Assembly: GCA_023213395.1 (NCBI GenBank)
Contig: CM041465.1
Location: 172,367,741-172,431,740 of the forward strand
Length of the DNA stretch: 64,000 nt
From: Cycas panzhihuaensis
Taxonomy: Eukaryota; Cycadophyta
Direction of reading: 5' to 3'
Shown here: piece after piece, positions 1-10,940 of the stretch
Position numbering within the stretch: position 1 is the stretch's first letter
Layout: the number at the start of each line of letters is the position of its first letter
The notes under the pieces: model-generated
The model's input: only the letters and a program-made list of their open reading frames with translations
What the model was told of the DNA's origin: nothing
Database searches by the model: none
Made by a program: the position numbers and the translations under genes

Positions 1-230
1 CATTTTTTGGCTCTAGGGCTGTTGCAGATTCAGACTTAGCGCTGCAATCTGAGGAGGATTCCCCCCTCAAAGGGATAGGTGGTTAGCGTAGGTTGTTGTT
101 AGTATTTTCTAGGACTATTATCTATATTTTGTATACCAGTTGGCATCCTATCTGGTACCTGTAATTGATTTATACTTGGAGATATTCATCTATATTGTAC
201 TCGTGTGCTTCTAATTCTCAGTCTGTGTTC
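1..230. other. Unassigned sequence left of element A
   Basis: The minus-strand RT homology of element A stops between about 230 and 290, and this stretch continues with AT-rich, non-coding-looking DNA. A purine-rich run followed by CCCCCC lies near 50-70. It may be part of another element or a deletion product. I recognise no coding domain in it, and the element that owns it probably continues outside the window. Confidence 0.3.
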
Positions 231-1116
231 TATTATTTTGTGAATTGAGCTCTGTTCTGCCGTATTTCTGAGTTTTGGTGAAAGGAATCGTTACACATTT
301 CCAATTCACTACTGCTTTTCCTGGAGGTAGATTTACTAGTTCCCAGGTTTGATTTTTCGAGATTGACTCCATTTCTTTGTTCATTGCAGCTCCCCACTCC
401 TTGTGTCCTTTTGCCTTTTCGAATGATTCAGGCTCTATGTTTGTGAATAGAGCTTGATGTTTCTGACTTCTTGTTTTGTGAGTATATATATCTCCTTTCC
501 TTTCTTCAATGCTTTTAAGATACCATCTTGGCATCCTTTTTTCTTTCTTTCTCTCTTCTTCTTCAGTGCTTGTATCTACTGAAGGCAATTCTTCTTCTCT
601 AATCCTAGAGATTTCATGACATGCCCTCTCTGAATCATTTGTCTCTACATCTTCTAAGGTGACTCCAGAGACTTCTTCAGCAGGAGGTCCTATTTGTAGG
701 ATTCTCTTGGGCACCTCATCAACTAGATGTTGAACTATTGTGTCCTTTATGAGAGCAAGTTCATTGAAAACAACATCCCTACTTATATAGACCTTATTTG
801 TTTTAGGTTTTATACATTTGTAGGCTTTCGAATTTTTATTGTAGCCTACCACAATACATTCTATGCTTTTAGAATCTAATTTTGACATCTTCTTATCTGG
901 GATGTGAACAAAAGCGTTGAATCTAAATACTTTTAGATTACTTACATCTGGTTTTGTTCCAACCCAGGCTTCTTTAGGAGTGATTTGCTCCAGGACTTTT
1001 ATAGAACTTCTATTTATGAGATATCCTACAGTGCTGACTGCTTCAACCCAATAAATTCTTGAGATCTGACTTTCTTCAATCATGTTACGGGCCATTTCCA
1101 TGATCGTCCCGTTCAT
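211..1116 (-). pseudogene. Element A integrase C-terminus and start of reverse transcriptase
   Basis: A 301-codon open stretch. Its first half matches the copia integrase C-terminal region, with the usual KxIECIxVGYxxNSKAYKC and SRDVVFNE blocks. The second half reaches the pre-RT segment in which a W is followed by ELVNLP. Near codon 275 the expected NCKWVYKTK block degrades to NWKCV and homology is lost. The catalytic Glu of the DDE triad (context VAERMN) lies just upstream, near 1120, and is intact, although the frame between 1117 and 1333 is broken. There is no promoter of its own; it is an internal polyprotein remnant. Confidence 0.8.
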
Positions 1117-1333
1117 TCTTTCAGCAACTCCATTGGATTGTGGTATGTACGGAGTCGTGAGCTGTCTTCATATTCCATGTATCATGAAAAAAATTTTAAA
1201 AATCCTTTGAGATGTATTCGCCTCAACCATCTGATCTAACACATTTTATTTTGGCTCCAGATTCTAGCTCTACTTCAGCTTTAAACTCTTTGAACTTTTC
1301 AAAAACCTCAGATTTGTTGTGAAGAAAATAAAT

Positions 1334-1780
1334 TCAAGTTTTCGTAGTGCAATCATCAATGAATGTCAGAAAATACCTAACAGCATTAATTGAGCAGGTT
1401 GTAAGAGGACCACATAGGTTTGTATGCACCAAATCTAGTTTATTTTGTTCCCGCCATTCATTTAATTTAAGTGGAAAACAATGTTGTTTTCCGAGCATGC
1501 AACTTTTCCATACAAGATGTTTAAATGGAACATTTGGAAGACCATTAACCATTTTAGACTTTTGCAACTGCATTAGTCTGTCAGATGAGATATGCTTGTA
1601 CTTCAAATGCCACAATTTATTACTATCAATATTTGTTGTAGTACATGCCTTTACATTGATGGTCACAAGTTCAAAAAGCAACCTGTAGAGATCATAACTC
1701 TCTATTCCCTTTGCAATTACAACTCCTTTTTTCATGTCCAGCATATAGCAATATCCATCCTCATCAAAAGCAATCCTCAA
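1334..1780 (-). pseudogene. Element A GAG-pre-integrase and integrase N-terminus
   Basis: 148 codons covering the GAG-pre-integrase domain and the H2C2 zinc module of copia integrase. The two His (LWHLKYKH) are present. In the Cys pair the first Cys is Trp (LVWKSCMLGKQH), so zinc binding would be lost. The first catalytic Asp region appears as TNLCGP, where HTDLCGP is typical, so the Asp has become Asn. The frame ends at FIDDCTTKT after a shift. This is an old, damaged fragment in the reading direction of element A. Confidence 0.8.
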
Positions 1781-1987
1781 CTTTTTCTTTCTTAGCCTGA
1801 GGGACGAATAGAAGATTCTTCTTTAATCCAGGAACAAGGAGTACATTGCCAATTTTTTATATGACCCCTTTTATTTTAATTGCTATAGTCCCAACCTCTT
1901 TGATATTAAGAGGATGTTTGTTCCCTAGTTCGATAAACTTGTTTGAGGTGTAGGGTTTTAGGGTTTCAAACTAGTCCTCACATCCAA

Positions 1988-2355
1988 TCATGTGCCTCGA
2001 TGCTCCAGAATCAACGTACCATACCTCATCTTCGAGACTTGTTGTAAGTGCAACAATGAAGGCAATTTCTTCTTCATCTTCGTCATTCTGCTCCTTGTTG
2101 TAGTTTCTTGTAGGTCATTTTCCTTTCTAAATTTTAGCTCTTCTTTGTGGGCATTGATATGGATAGTGCCCAGTTTGTCCGCAGTGATAACAGACGTCAA
2201 AGGCTCTACAACTGCTAGAAAAATGTCCTGGTCTTCTGCAATTAAAACAAACTCTAGCTTCTCTGGGAGGTGTGTTGCAACCACATCCTCGATTGTCTTG
2301 CCATCTTCCTCAAGATATGCTTCTTGCTCCTAGAGTTCTAATGCGACCACGTGGC
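1988..2355 (-). pseudogene. Element A Gag C-terminus with two CCHC zinc knuckles, then protease
   Basis: Reading minus from about 2250, two consecutive CX2CX4HX4C knuckles are visible: CFNCRRPGHFSSSC (about 2243-2202) and CYHCGQTGHYPYQC (about 2190-2149). An acidic E/D-rich linker follows, then the protease motif WYVDSGASRHM near 2029-1990 with the catalytic DSGA intact. Double knuckles separate this family from B, D, F and G, which have one. Stops interrupt the frame on both sides. The region ends at the insertion point of element B. Confidence 0.75.
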
Positions 2356-2360
2356 TAACC

Positions 2361-2920
2361 TGTTAAACCTCACGTTTTACCTTATGTTTACATGTTAAGC
2401 TTATGTACTTTATGTTTATGTATTATGTGTGCACTTTAGTGTTTTATGTGCACTTTTGTACTTTAGGGGTGACTTTATCACTTAAGTGATAAAGTACACA
2501 CCCACTTTATGTCTAGTGACATAACGTTGTCACTTATGTCACTTGAGGGTCAAATGACCCCCTTGCACTTTTGCTCACACAAGAGCTTCCAATGGACACT
2601 TGTCCTACATGCAAGTAGGCATTGCATGATTGACACTTGTCAATCATGCAATAGCCCTTGGCCTCTCATTTCCCTCTATTTAATGAGGCCTCTCTTCATT
2701 GTTGCTCATTCAAGAGTTGGAGCTCATTGTTATTCTGTCAGTTTGCTAATCAAGCTGAAGCATTCTTTGGTGGTTGGACTAATTCCAACACCCCATACTT
2801 GGTATCATTATCTTGCTCCTCTTTCTCTTTGTGTTCTTTGTGTTTATGCTTAATGCATTTAATGGTATTGTGCTTTGTTAATGATCTTGGACCTATGTGG
2901 CCATTAGGCCCATTGTAACA
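2361..2920 (+). repeat. Element B 5' LTR
   Basis: 560 bp. U3 holds a series of inverted repeats: TTATCACTTAAGTGATAA near 2475, a GTGACA/TGTCAC pair near 2515, GGGTCAAATGACCC near 2549, and a 14-bp arm pair TTGCATGATTGACA / TGTCAATCATGCAA near 2622-2651. A TATA-like CTATTTAAT follows near 2675. The 3' LTR copy lacks the last hairpin. Confidence 0.93.
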
Positions 2921-2922
2921 AT

Positions 2923-2934
2923 TGGTATCAGAGC
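2923..2934 (+). other. Element B primer binding site (initiator tRNA-Met type)
   Basis: TGGTATCAGAGC, two bases after the LTR, is the standard plant copia PBS complementary to the 3' end of initiator tRNA-Met. It primes minus-strand DNA synthesis. Confidence 0.9.
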
Positions 2935-4894
2935 TGAAAGGTTTGAGAGCTTGTTGGTTTGATTGTTTTGGTTTGGAACCCTTTGCAAATTCTTGCACTG
3001 TTAGCTTGCTGTCCTTGTCTCCTGTTCTTGAAATCTGTGCATTGGACTATCCTCTGTCCCTGCACACGAAAGAAGCTATCCATACTTGTACTTTGTCCTT
3101 CCTGCACTCAGGAGACACACGTGGCTGAAGCCTTTCCTCTTCTTAAAATCTGTCCTGCATACTTGAGACTGCTGCTAACTGAAATCAGTCCCTGCTCTGC
3201 ACTGTCTCACTGAGACTGCACTCTCTGCACGGAAGACTCACGGAGGAGTCACGAAGTTCCTGTCCATTTGTCCCTGCTACGGGAGCTGTTCCTGCCACGG
3301 CCTGCGCACACCTGTCACGGGAGAAGCTTCTGTACGGAAGCTCTGTCAACGAGAGCCGCACGAAGGAGAGTCTGCCCACGGAAATTCCACGGAGAAACGT
3401 CTCGGGACCTGCGTACATTCTGTCCACGGAGGAGAGGAAAGGACAGACCTGCACACGGGGGCCGAACGGAGAAGCTTCCGGAAGCTTCCGGAAGGACGCA
3501 CGGAAGCCCCACGCACACAGACGCACCTGCACACACGGAACAATTACGGAGATACGGGCCTGCACGGCACCGTCTATGGAAGACTAAAATCGATTTTGGC
3601 TTTTTGGCCTAAATCTTGGTTAATATGCATTTTAGCATATTCCACAGAATATGCCTAATTTGATCAAGGCTTCTTTATAAAGTCCTTTTTCTTTAAGAGA
3701 AATTCTTTATCAAGGGGAGTTTATTACTTAAGAGGAGTTTATTAATCATTGAAGTTCATTGCTCTAAGAGGCTTTAAGCCATTCAGCTATTTGAAGATTG
3801 TTTTAAGCAGACATTGGCAGCATAAATGCTTTAAGAGATTTTTTTTTTTTTGAGATTTAATCTCATTTCTAAAGCATTGTTTGGTGGTCACAAAAGTACT
3901 TTTTTAGTACTTAAGAGGATTAAATTTTCTTTGATGGAAAGAGGACTTATCAAATGACTCATGCCAAGTCATTCTCCTCTCATTAAGGATTGAAGTTGCA
4001 TGATTTAAATGCTTGAAAAGACTCCCTGCGCGGTGTTCTAGTGATACAAAGTTACAAAAAAGACTGATTTCAGCCTTTATTTTTTACTTTTTTAAGCTCT
4101 TTTAGCACTTTTTTTAATGCTATTAAAGCATTAAGAGCATTAATTGAAGTGGTCAATAAGCATATTCATAGTGTAAAGGTGATATTCATCACCATTTGAG
4201 TTGATTTTTTGGCATCTTGCATGGTGACCCATAGCCTTCAAAATCCCAAAAAGGAGGCTGAATTTTGTACTTAATAAAATCACTCTTTCTGTTGGATTGT
4301 TGGACTATTTTAAAGTCTCAACAACTTGCTACTTGGCGTTCGCTTGGTGTTGGGAGTACTTTGGCAAGTGGTTCTTTCTCTACATCGGCTTTGGAGCATT
4401 AAAAAGAACCCACTTCTACAATCATCATCAAGGTTTTGCATCATTTTTTCACTAAAGTACTAAAATCTCAAAAGTACTTACATATTGTACTCAAGCATTC
4501 AAAGCATCTTACTTGGATCTCAAAAAGCACTTAAAACACTTAATAAAGGTGCTCATTATCTCATGTACTTGCTTCTTAAGAAGCCTATCATTGTAAGCTA
4601 AATCATAGCATCCACATTAAGTACATAATCCAAGTAAAAGTACCTTAAAATTCACTTTAAAATTTTCTAAAAGTGAATTTTAAAATCTGGCTGGAGAGGC
4701 TCGAAAAAGGTTTAAACCTTGCCTCTGCTACACTTAACTTGGACCAACTCAATAGTCGAAGTCCTCCACCCCTCATCACTCCACCCAGTTGTTGGATCTT
4801 CTTGTAAAATCGGGATGGTGGTGTTGTTAGAAGGTGGAACTTAGCGACAAAGCTTTGAAGTTACCAAGTTATTTGCTAGCTTTACAAGTGAAAG
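2935..4894 (+). other. Element B long 5' leader
   Basis: Almost 2 kb between PBS and gag with no conserved protein. It contains a CpG-rich island (about 3225-3590) full of CACGGA-like words, AT-rich DNA, two copies of a bulged-hairpin motif (4020-4039 and 4211-4229), and a stem-loop with GAGGC/GCCTC ends (4696-4725) about 170 nt before the gag ATG. Short ORFs in the CpG island show no family resemblance and differ from those in sister elements, so I do not call them genes. Confidence 0.7.
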
Positions 4895-5751
4895 ATGGTC
4901 GCTATTAACATGCTCAATGCATGCACAATAAGGTTAACAGGACAAGCAAATTATCAAGAATGGAAAAGAATCACACAAAATCTCTTGATAATGAATGAAT
5001 TTTGGGGATATGTTTCTGGGAGAATCCCCAATCCTGCACTTGTTGATGATGATGAAGTTGATGTTGATTATGAGCAGCGTTCTTTGCTTGGGAGGCCAAA
5101 GACGAGATTGCTTTGGCATTTCTTCATATGATTGTGGATGTACATATAGATCAAAATATCTCTTCTGCTAAATCTTCTAAAGAAGCTTGGGACACTTTGT
5201 CCTCATTGTATGAAAGGCGAGATGAAGCTCGCATTCTGATGGTAAAAGCCAAACTGTATTCTGTTAAGTTTGTAAAGCCAATGTCGGCATTCCTGTCCTC
5301 CATTAAGAAGGTTTGTAATGAATTGAATACTTTAGGTAGTCCTACAACAAGGGATAAACTCATCACATCCATCACCAAAGCATTGCTAAAGGACTACAAC
5401 GGCTTCATATCATCTACCACTCGGGATGGTTCACTTAAGAAGATGACATTTAATGAACTTGAAAGCTTATTGCTTCAAGAAGAACAGATTTATGCTAAGG
5501 ATAATGAAGAATCATCTACACCAGGTGCTTTCACGGCCAAGTCAAAGGCCAATCAGATATCCAAACCTGCATTCACAGAGCTGTTTGGAAACATGAACAT
5601 TAGCTCTTCTAAATCCAATGTTGTATGTCATTATTGTGGCAAACCTGGCCACATTGCACCTAATTGCAGAAAGAAGCAGGCAGATCTACGACGACAACAG
5701 CAGCAGCAGCAACAGCCACAAGGTCAGAGACAACAACAGCCAAGGCAATAA
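4895..5751 (+). pseudogene. Element B Gag (capsid/nucleocapsid)
   Basis: It starts MVAINMLNACTIRLTG, matching the copia Gag start of G and F (MAAINMLNACTIRLTG), which supports the ATG at 4895. The Retrotran_gag_2/UBN2-type core continues through LYERRDEARILMVKAKL and LLLQEEQIY. A one-base shift near 5085-5110 moves the frame to the 5113-5751 stretch. An intact CCHC knuckle, CHYCGKPGHIAPNC, sits at 5626-5667, followed by a Gln-rich tail. A stop at 5749-5751 interrupts what was a continuous Gag-Pol frame, because the protease ORF downstream is in the same frame. Confidence 0.9.
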
Positions 5752-6642
5752 TATCAACAAAGATTTCAGCAGCCAGAACAGCAGCAGAATCCCCCTTGAC
5801 CAAATCGAGGTGCCTATCGAGGAGGTCAAAGAGGTGGCTACCAACGCCACTTTAATCAGTTTGCCGATGAAGACAAACTGTTTTGTGCATATCAATCATC
5901 CAAGGTTGATCACACTTGGATTGTTGATTCAAGAGCTTCTCAGCATATGACAGGGAGTGAAGAACTCCTATGCAATATTAAGGAAGGTAAAGGTCAATCA
6001 GTGACCTTTGGAAATAATGAATCTGTTGAGATTTCAGGCATAGGCACAATAGCTCCTTTCCACTCTTCAGAAAATCCTTCCTCAACATTTCCCAATAGTG
6101 ATGCATACTTCATTCCTTCCATGGAGAAGAGTGTGCTATCTGTTAGCCAGTTGGACAAGCAACAGATGAGCATGTTATTCAAGAATGGGAAATGTATCAT
6201 TAGTAACAAAGATGACCAAATTATAACTGTTGCATATGAGGATCAAGGTCTTTACAAGTTGGATGCCAATAACATTACACTTGATTCTGCTTATTCTAGT
6301 TCCATGGTCACTATATCTTTGTCAAAAATGCAATTATGGCATCAACGTCTAGGTCACTTAAGCCTAGATAATTTGAAGCAGATGATAAACAAAAATATGG
6401 TATATGGGCTTCCAAAGATATATGGTTCAAAATGTCTTTGCGAAGCTTGCATAATGGGAACACAGCATCGTTTGCCTTTTCCTAAAGGCAAAGCATGGCG
6501 TGCATCTTATCCACTACAGTTAATTCACTCAGACTTATGTGGACCCATGTCCACTCAATCATTTGGAGGAGCATTGTACTACATCTCCTTCATTGATGAC
6601 TTTTCTCATAAAGTCTGGGTCTACTTCATAAGCAAAAATTAG
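5752..6642 (+). pseudogene. Element B protease, GAG-pre-integrase and integrase N-terminal half
   Basis: In frame with gag. A second stop near 5798 reads TGA where family copy F keeps CGA, consistent with CpG decay. The protease motif reads VDSRAS at about 5926: the active-site loop Gly is Arg (AGA for GGA), which should inactivate it. The GAG-pre-integrase domain (WHQRLGHLSLDNLKQM) and the Cys pair CLCEACIMG complete the H2C2 zinc module. The first catalytic Asp is present in HSDLCGP. The frame is lost at FISKN near 6640 by a one-base deletion. Confidence 0.88.
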
Positions 6643-6710
6643 AAGCATTCTCTAAGTTCAAAGAGTTCAAAGCTGAAGTAGAAAATGAATTTGGCTACTC
6701 AATTGGAACA

Positions 6711-7721
6711 TTGAGGTCAGATAATGGAGGTGAATTCACTTTAAATGAATTCAACCAATACTGCAAGGACAATGGGATTCAGACACAACTTACAATTCCT
6801 CATACTCCTCAACAAAACGGAGTCTCCGAAAGGATGAATAGAACTTTGGCTAATAAAGCCAAAACTATGATGCATGCGAAAGGACTTCCTCAAGCTTACT
6901 GGGCCGAAGCATTTCACATGACCTATGTGGCCAATCGGAGTCCTACTATAGCAGTCACCAACATTACACCTGAGGAGGCATGGACTAGTAAGAAACCAAC
7001 TATCAGCCATTTGAGGACATTTGGGTGCACTGCATATATGCACATACCTGATCAGCAAAGAACAAAATTGGATAAACATAGTCTCAAATGCATCTTTGTA
7101 GGATATGCCATTCATAGCAAAGCCTACAAGTTGTATGATCCAATTGGGAGAAAAATGCATCTCTCAAGAGATGTAATCTTTGTTGAAGATGATCAGAAAG
7201 AGTTGGATATGGCATCAATCCAACCCCCCATTGATAAAGGCAAAAAGATTGTTGAGGACTTCCCTCCCTCTCAATCTTCCACACCATGTACTTCATCTGC
7301 ACCTGCTGTACCGTCCACTTCATCATCTTCTGCTCCACTTGAACCTTGCACATAATCTTCTGTTGATCAATCACTTAGACCAGAAGACATTGAGGTTCAT
7401 GCTACTTCATTTCAAAAGTTACATAAATGGTATACTCAAACGGTGCAGGACGGTCATATTATTGAAGGGAAGCGTCCATCGAAGTATAGGCAGCAAACAA
7501 ATTTTGCACTTATGGCTGAAGTGCTTTCTATTGATGAGCCTTCTACTTTTGAAGAGGCTTCAAAAAATGACAATTGGAAAACTGCCATGGATGAGGAGAT
7601 CCATTATATTCACAAGAATGGCACATGGGATCTGGTCGAATTGCCTCCACATAAACAGGCAATCAATTGTAAATGGGTCTATAAGACCAAATTTCATTCT
7701 GATGGAACACTTAAGCGTTAG
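6711..7721 (+). pseudogene. Element B integrase C-terminal half and connection to RT
   Basis: Second catalytic Asp in MRSDNGGEF and catalytic Glu in GVSERMNRT (GAA at 6828-6830) are both intact. The C-terminal blocks LRTFGCTAYMHIP, CIFVGYAIHSKAYKLYD and LSRDVIF follow, then a Ser/Pro/Thr-rich linker and the DEPSTFEEASKN pre-RT block. Stops occur at 7353-7355 and 7719-7721 (TAG, probably from CAG). All pieces remain in one frame, so decay here is mainly by nonsense mutation. Confidence 0.88.
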
Positions 7722-9077
7722 AAGGCATGCCTTGTGGCAAAGGGATTCAAACAAAAGGAAGGCATTGATTATGAGGAAACTTTTGCACCAGTGGCAAACA
7801 TGAACACCATCAGACTCCTTATGGCCTTAGCTGCACAATGCAAATGGCCAGTTTATCAGATGGATGTGAAGAGCGCCTTTCTTAATGGCGATCTTCAAGA
7901 GGAGGTATACTTGGAGCAACCTCTTGGTTACAAAGAACAAGGCAAGGAGCATCTTGTGTGTCGCCTCAAAAAGACTTTGTATGGCTTAAAACAAGCTCCT
8001 AGGGCATGGTATGCAAAAATCGATGACTACTTCTTGAGACATGGGTTTCATCGATCTACTTCAGATCCTAACTTGTACATCAAACATGAACAAAACCATG
8101 TCATTTATATTGCCTTGTATGTAGATGACTTAGTGATCACTGGTGATAACACTAAGCTCATAAAGATTCTCCAAGATGATTTGAAGAGAAGCTTCGAGAT
8201 GACTGATCTTGGACTTCTCCATTATTTTTTAGGCTTTGAGGTATGGCAACAGCCAGGCTATATCTTCATCTCCTAAGCCAAATATTCTTGGGACATTTTG
8301 CAGTGGTACAGGATGCATGACTGCAAAACAGCGCCTACATCCATGGAGAACGGAACCAAGCTTACTCTTAATGAGGAAGCTGAACCAGCAGATCCCACTC
8401 TTTACCGGCAGTTGATTGGTAATCTCATCTATCTCACCAACACTCGTCTGGATATTGCATTTGCAGTTGGGATTTGCTCTCGTTTCATGTCTGAACCCAA
8501 TCAAAAGCATTGGAAAGCAGTAAAACGCATACTCAAGTACATCAAAGGTACATTACAGCTTGGCCTTGAGTATGCACATAATGAGAACTTCACTTTGGAA
8601 GGGTTCCCCGATTCTGATTGGGCAGGATGCCAAGATAGCAGGAGATCAACCTCAGGTTACTATTTTACCCTTGGTTCAACAACTGTTTGATGGAGTTGCA
8701 AGAAGCAACCAAATGTTACCTTGTCCTCCACCCTACAAGCAAAGTCAAAGTGCGACTGCGAGGCTATCTGGCTACGACGGATTCTTGGTGAGCTTGGACT
8801 TGAGCAAGAGCAGCCTACCAGTATTCATTGCGACAATTAGAGTGTGCTCAAGCTAACTAAGAATCCCGTCTTTCACGCACGGACCAAGCATATTGAAGTT
8901 CACCACCATTTCATCAGAGAGCATGTACACAGTGGTGAGATCAATCTTCAGTATCGACCAACAGAGCAGCAGACAGCAGATATCTTTACAAAGCCACTTG
9001 GTAGAGAGAAATTTGTAAAATTTAGAGATGGTCTAGGGGTCCGACTTAACATTGTAAACAGTAAGGGGGGATGTTAA
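7722..9077 (+). pseudogene. Element B reverse transcriptase and RNase H
   Basis: RVT_2-type [45 protein letters not shown] and the catalytic YVDDLVITG are all present, so the polymerase core looks intact to 8276. A stop there is followed in the same frame by the NGTKLTLNEEAEPADPTLYR connection and RNase H (SLIYLTNTR-like block, SDWAGCQDSRRSTSGYY). After 8690 small indels scramble the STEAEYKA segment. The end (HARTKHIEVHHHFIREHV to DIFTKPLGREKF) is readable in 8844-9077 and stops just before the PPT. Confidence 0.9.
9060..9071 (+). other. Element B polypurine tract
   Basis: AGTAAGGGGGGA directly before the 3' LTR; primes plus-strand synthesis. Confidence 0.8.
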
Positions 9078-9597
9078 ACCTCACGTTTTACCTTATGTTT
9101 ACATGTTAAGCTTATGTACTTTATGTTTATGTATTATGTGTACACTTTAATGTTTTATGTGCGCTTTTGTACTTTAGGGGTGACTTTATCACTTAAGTGA
9201 TAAAGTACACACCCACTTTATGTCTAGTGACATAACGTTGTCACTTATGTCACTTGAGGGTCAAATGACCCCCTTACATTTTTGCTCACACAAGAGCTTC
9301 CAATGGACACTTGTCCTACATGCAAGCAGGCAGCCCTTGGCCTCTCATTTCCCTCTATTTAATGAGGCCTCTCTTCATTGTTGCTCATTCAAGAGTTGGA
9401 GCTCATTATTGTTCTGTCAGTTTGCTAATCAAGCTGAAACATTCTTTGGTGGTTGGACTAATTCCAACACCCCATACTTGGTATCATTATCTTGCTCCTC
9501 TTTCTCTGTGTTCTTTGTGTTTATGCTTAATGCATTTAATGGTATTGTGCTTTGTTAATGATCTTGGACCTATGTGGCCATTAGGCCCATTCTAACA
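9072..9597 (+). repeat. Element B 3' LTR
   Basis: 526 bp, close to the 5' LTR apart from scattered substitutions and a clean loss of about 30 bp that removes the 14-bp-arm hairpin present at 2622-2651 (here AGGCA joins directly to GCCC, near 9330). Confidence 0.93.
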
Positions 9598-9598
9598 T

Positions 9599-10235
9599 GA
9601 CCCCTTCCACTAGGTCCTAGGTGGAGTTTGGTGACAAAGGCGTCTTCCACTTCCGTTGTATCTTCATATCGTTTGTTTCTTTATTACTGTCTCAACAATC
9701 ACCCCGTTAATGTATCAAGTGTCATTGTATTAATTTGATCATTGTTAGTGATTGTATTGATTGTAATGTCAAATGATCTCGGGAGCTTACTTGTTATCAT
9801 CTCAACTCTTTCTTGCTCTTCTATTTTTTCCCATGCACTTAACAAATAGTTTTTGATCAAAAGAACTTTATGAACAAATTCCAAAATTGTTTCGATTACT
9901 TTCATATGTAGCTTGAGTAGGTCCTCCCTCAAAGCTATGGTTCGAGCTCTATTTTTTTGTCCACACATATCTTCAAACATTTTCCAAACTTAAGGAGATG
10001 AGTTCAATTTTTCAACATAAACAAGGAGTGGATCAGAAATAGAGACCTTTAGCGTAATTAGGCCTGCATTCTCTCTTTCTTCCCAGCTAAGAAGATCTAG
10101 GTCATCATCATCAGGTTTTTCTTCTAGACCTATAGCTATCTTCCATGCATTTTTAGCTCTCAACAAAGTCTTTATTTTGATTTTCCATATATCATAATTG
10201 GTGGCAGTGAGTTTATCATGATCTAACAAGGCCAA
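9599..10235 (-). pseudogene. Element A Gag N-terminal part
   Basis: It starts MALLDHDKLTATNYDIWKIK, a typical copia Gag beginning, and continues through DLLKLHMKVIETILEF and TSKLPRSFDITINTIT to LDTLTG. One stop at 9990-9992 separates two otherwise in-frame stretches (10235-9990 and 9980-9699). The last 100 bp before element B (9698-9599) still resemble the basic region before the knuckles but contain stops. The continuation is at 2355 on the other side of B. It is a different subfamily from B, D, F and G, and nearer to element I. Confidence 0.85.
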
Positions 10236-10940
10236 AATAGTGGAGAGGTCATTTTAAATTCTTAAAATCAAAATTGATGTCAAAAACTAGGTCTATTCGT
10301 ACGGCTGTACGGATTTCCATACGAAAATGGAAGTGTACAAACTAGTACAAAAAATATCCCAAAGTGAAGGTCTTCAAATGGGGATTCCAAATCTATATTT
10401 ATTTTTTGAATATTGTCTCTCGATTTTAAGAAAATAAACCTAAAAGCTAAGAAGCGGCAGCTAGGGTTTTGATTAAAAAGACCTTGAATCTCTTCAAATC
10501 TTCGAAAAAATCTAATAAGAATGGAATCGAACTCTTAGCAACAAAGATTTAAACAGATTAAATCTGATTTTACTTGGACCTTTGCAGGATTTTTTAAGAA
10601 ATTTGAGATTGATCTCTCAAATCTGTGCAAGTACAAACTGCGGTAAAACTCCCTCAAAACGTCTCTAGATGACTTCGTGGCAGAAGGAAAATTTCATGTT
10701 CATATGAGACAGTCCTACTAGCCAAGTTTCATCAAAATCTAAGCAATTTGAAAATTCTACATCCGTACAAGTCCGTACTGCAATCAATTCTCCAATCTCC
10801 TCCTTCCTCTGACAAAATCAGACCTTGTCCTTAATCCTCCTTGAGTTTTGGAGCAATCTGACTTTGTTCTGATCCAGAATCCTTCTCGCAACTGCAAATT
10901 CTTCTTGCCAGGCAGCCAGGCTAACCTAGCTTTGATACCA
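10236..10940 (-). other. Element A leader and primer site
   Basis: About 700 bp of untranslated leader with no ORF of note. The PBS, read minus as TGGTATCAAAGC, lies at 10929-10940 immediately inside the LTR. It is the initiator tRNA-Met type with one base different from TGGTATCAGAGC. Confidence 0.75.

Larger units (their letters stand above)
2361..9597 (+). mobile_element. Element B: full-length Ty1/copia retrotransposon (7.2 kb)
   Basis: It is bounded by LTRs 2361-2920 and 9072-9597, both starting TGTTAAACC and ending AACA. Flanking 5-bp duplications are TAACC (2356-2360) and TGACC (9598-9602), one mismatch. It lies antisense to element A and splits A's gag. Order: LTR, PBS, about 2-kb leader, gag, protease, integrase, RT, RNase H, PPT, LTR. 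The coding part is one ancestral frame now carrying several stops and at least two frameshifts. It shares family features with F, G, M/N and C. Confidence 0.95.

Noticed and set aside
1988-2284. 98-codon minus-strand frame taken as a separate protein
   Set aside because: The neighbouring frame carries two CCHC knuckles and the DSGA protease motif, so this frame is not the coding one.
3315-3543. tRNA or other structured RNA genes in the leaders
   Set aside because: No cloverleaf or pol III A/B boxes could be recognised; primer-site matches to tRNA are only 12-13 nt.
3185-3612. Overlapping open frames on both strands in the GC-rich leader of element B
   Set aside because: Several frames are open only because the block is GC-rich and stop-poor; none matches a family and the sister leaders do not preserve them.
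6741-7160. 139-codon minus-strand frame inside element B integrase
   Set aside because: Antisense shadow of a well-supported integrase region.
7180-7803. 207-codon open frame overlapping element B integrase/RT
   Set aside because: It is the shifted reading of the Pro/Ser/Leu-rich linker and RT; the true frame carries the copia motifs.
2361-9597. Tandem LTR arrays or CRISPR-like repeats
   Set aside because: Direct repeats seen are LTR pairs thousands of bases apart; no regularly spaced short repeats with unique spacers were found anywhere.
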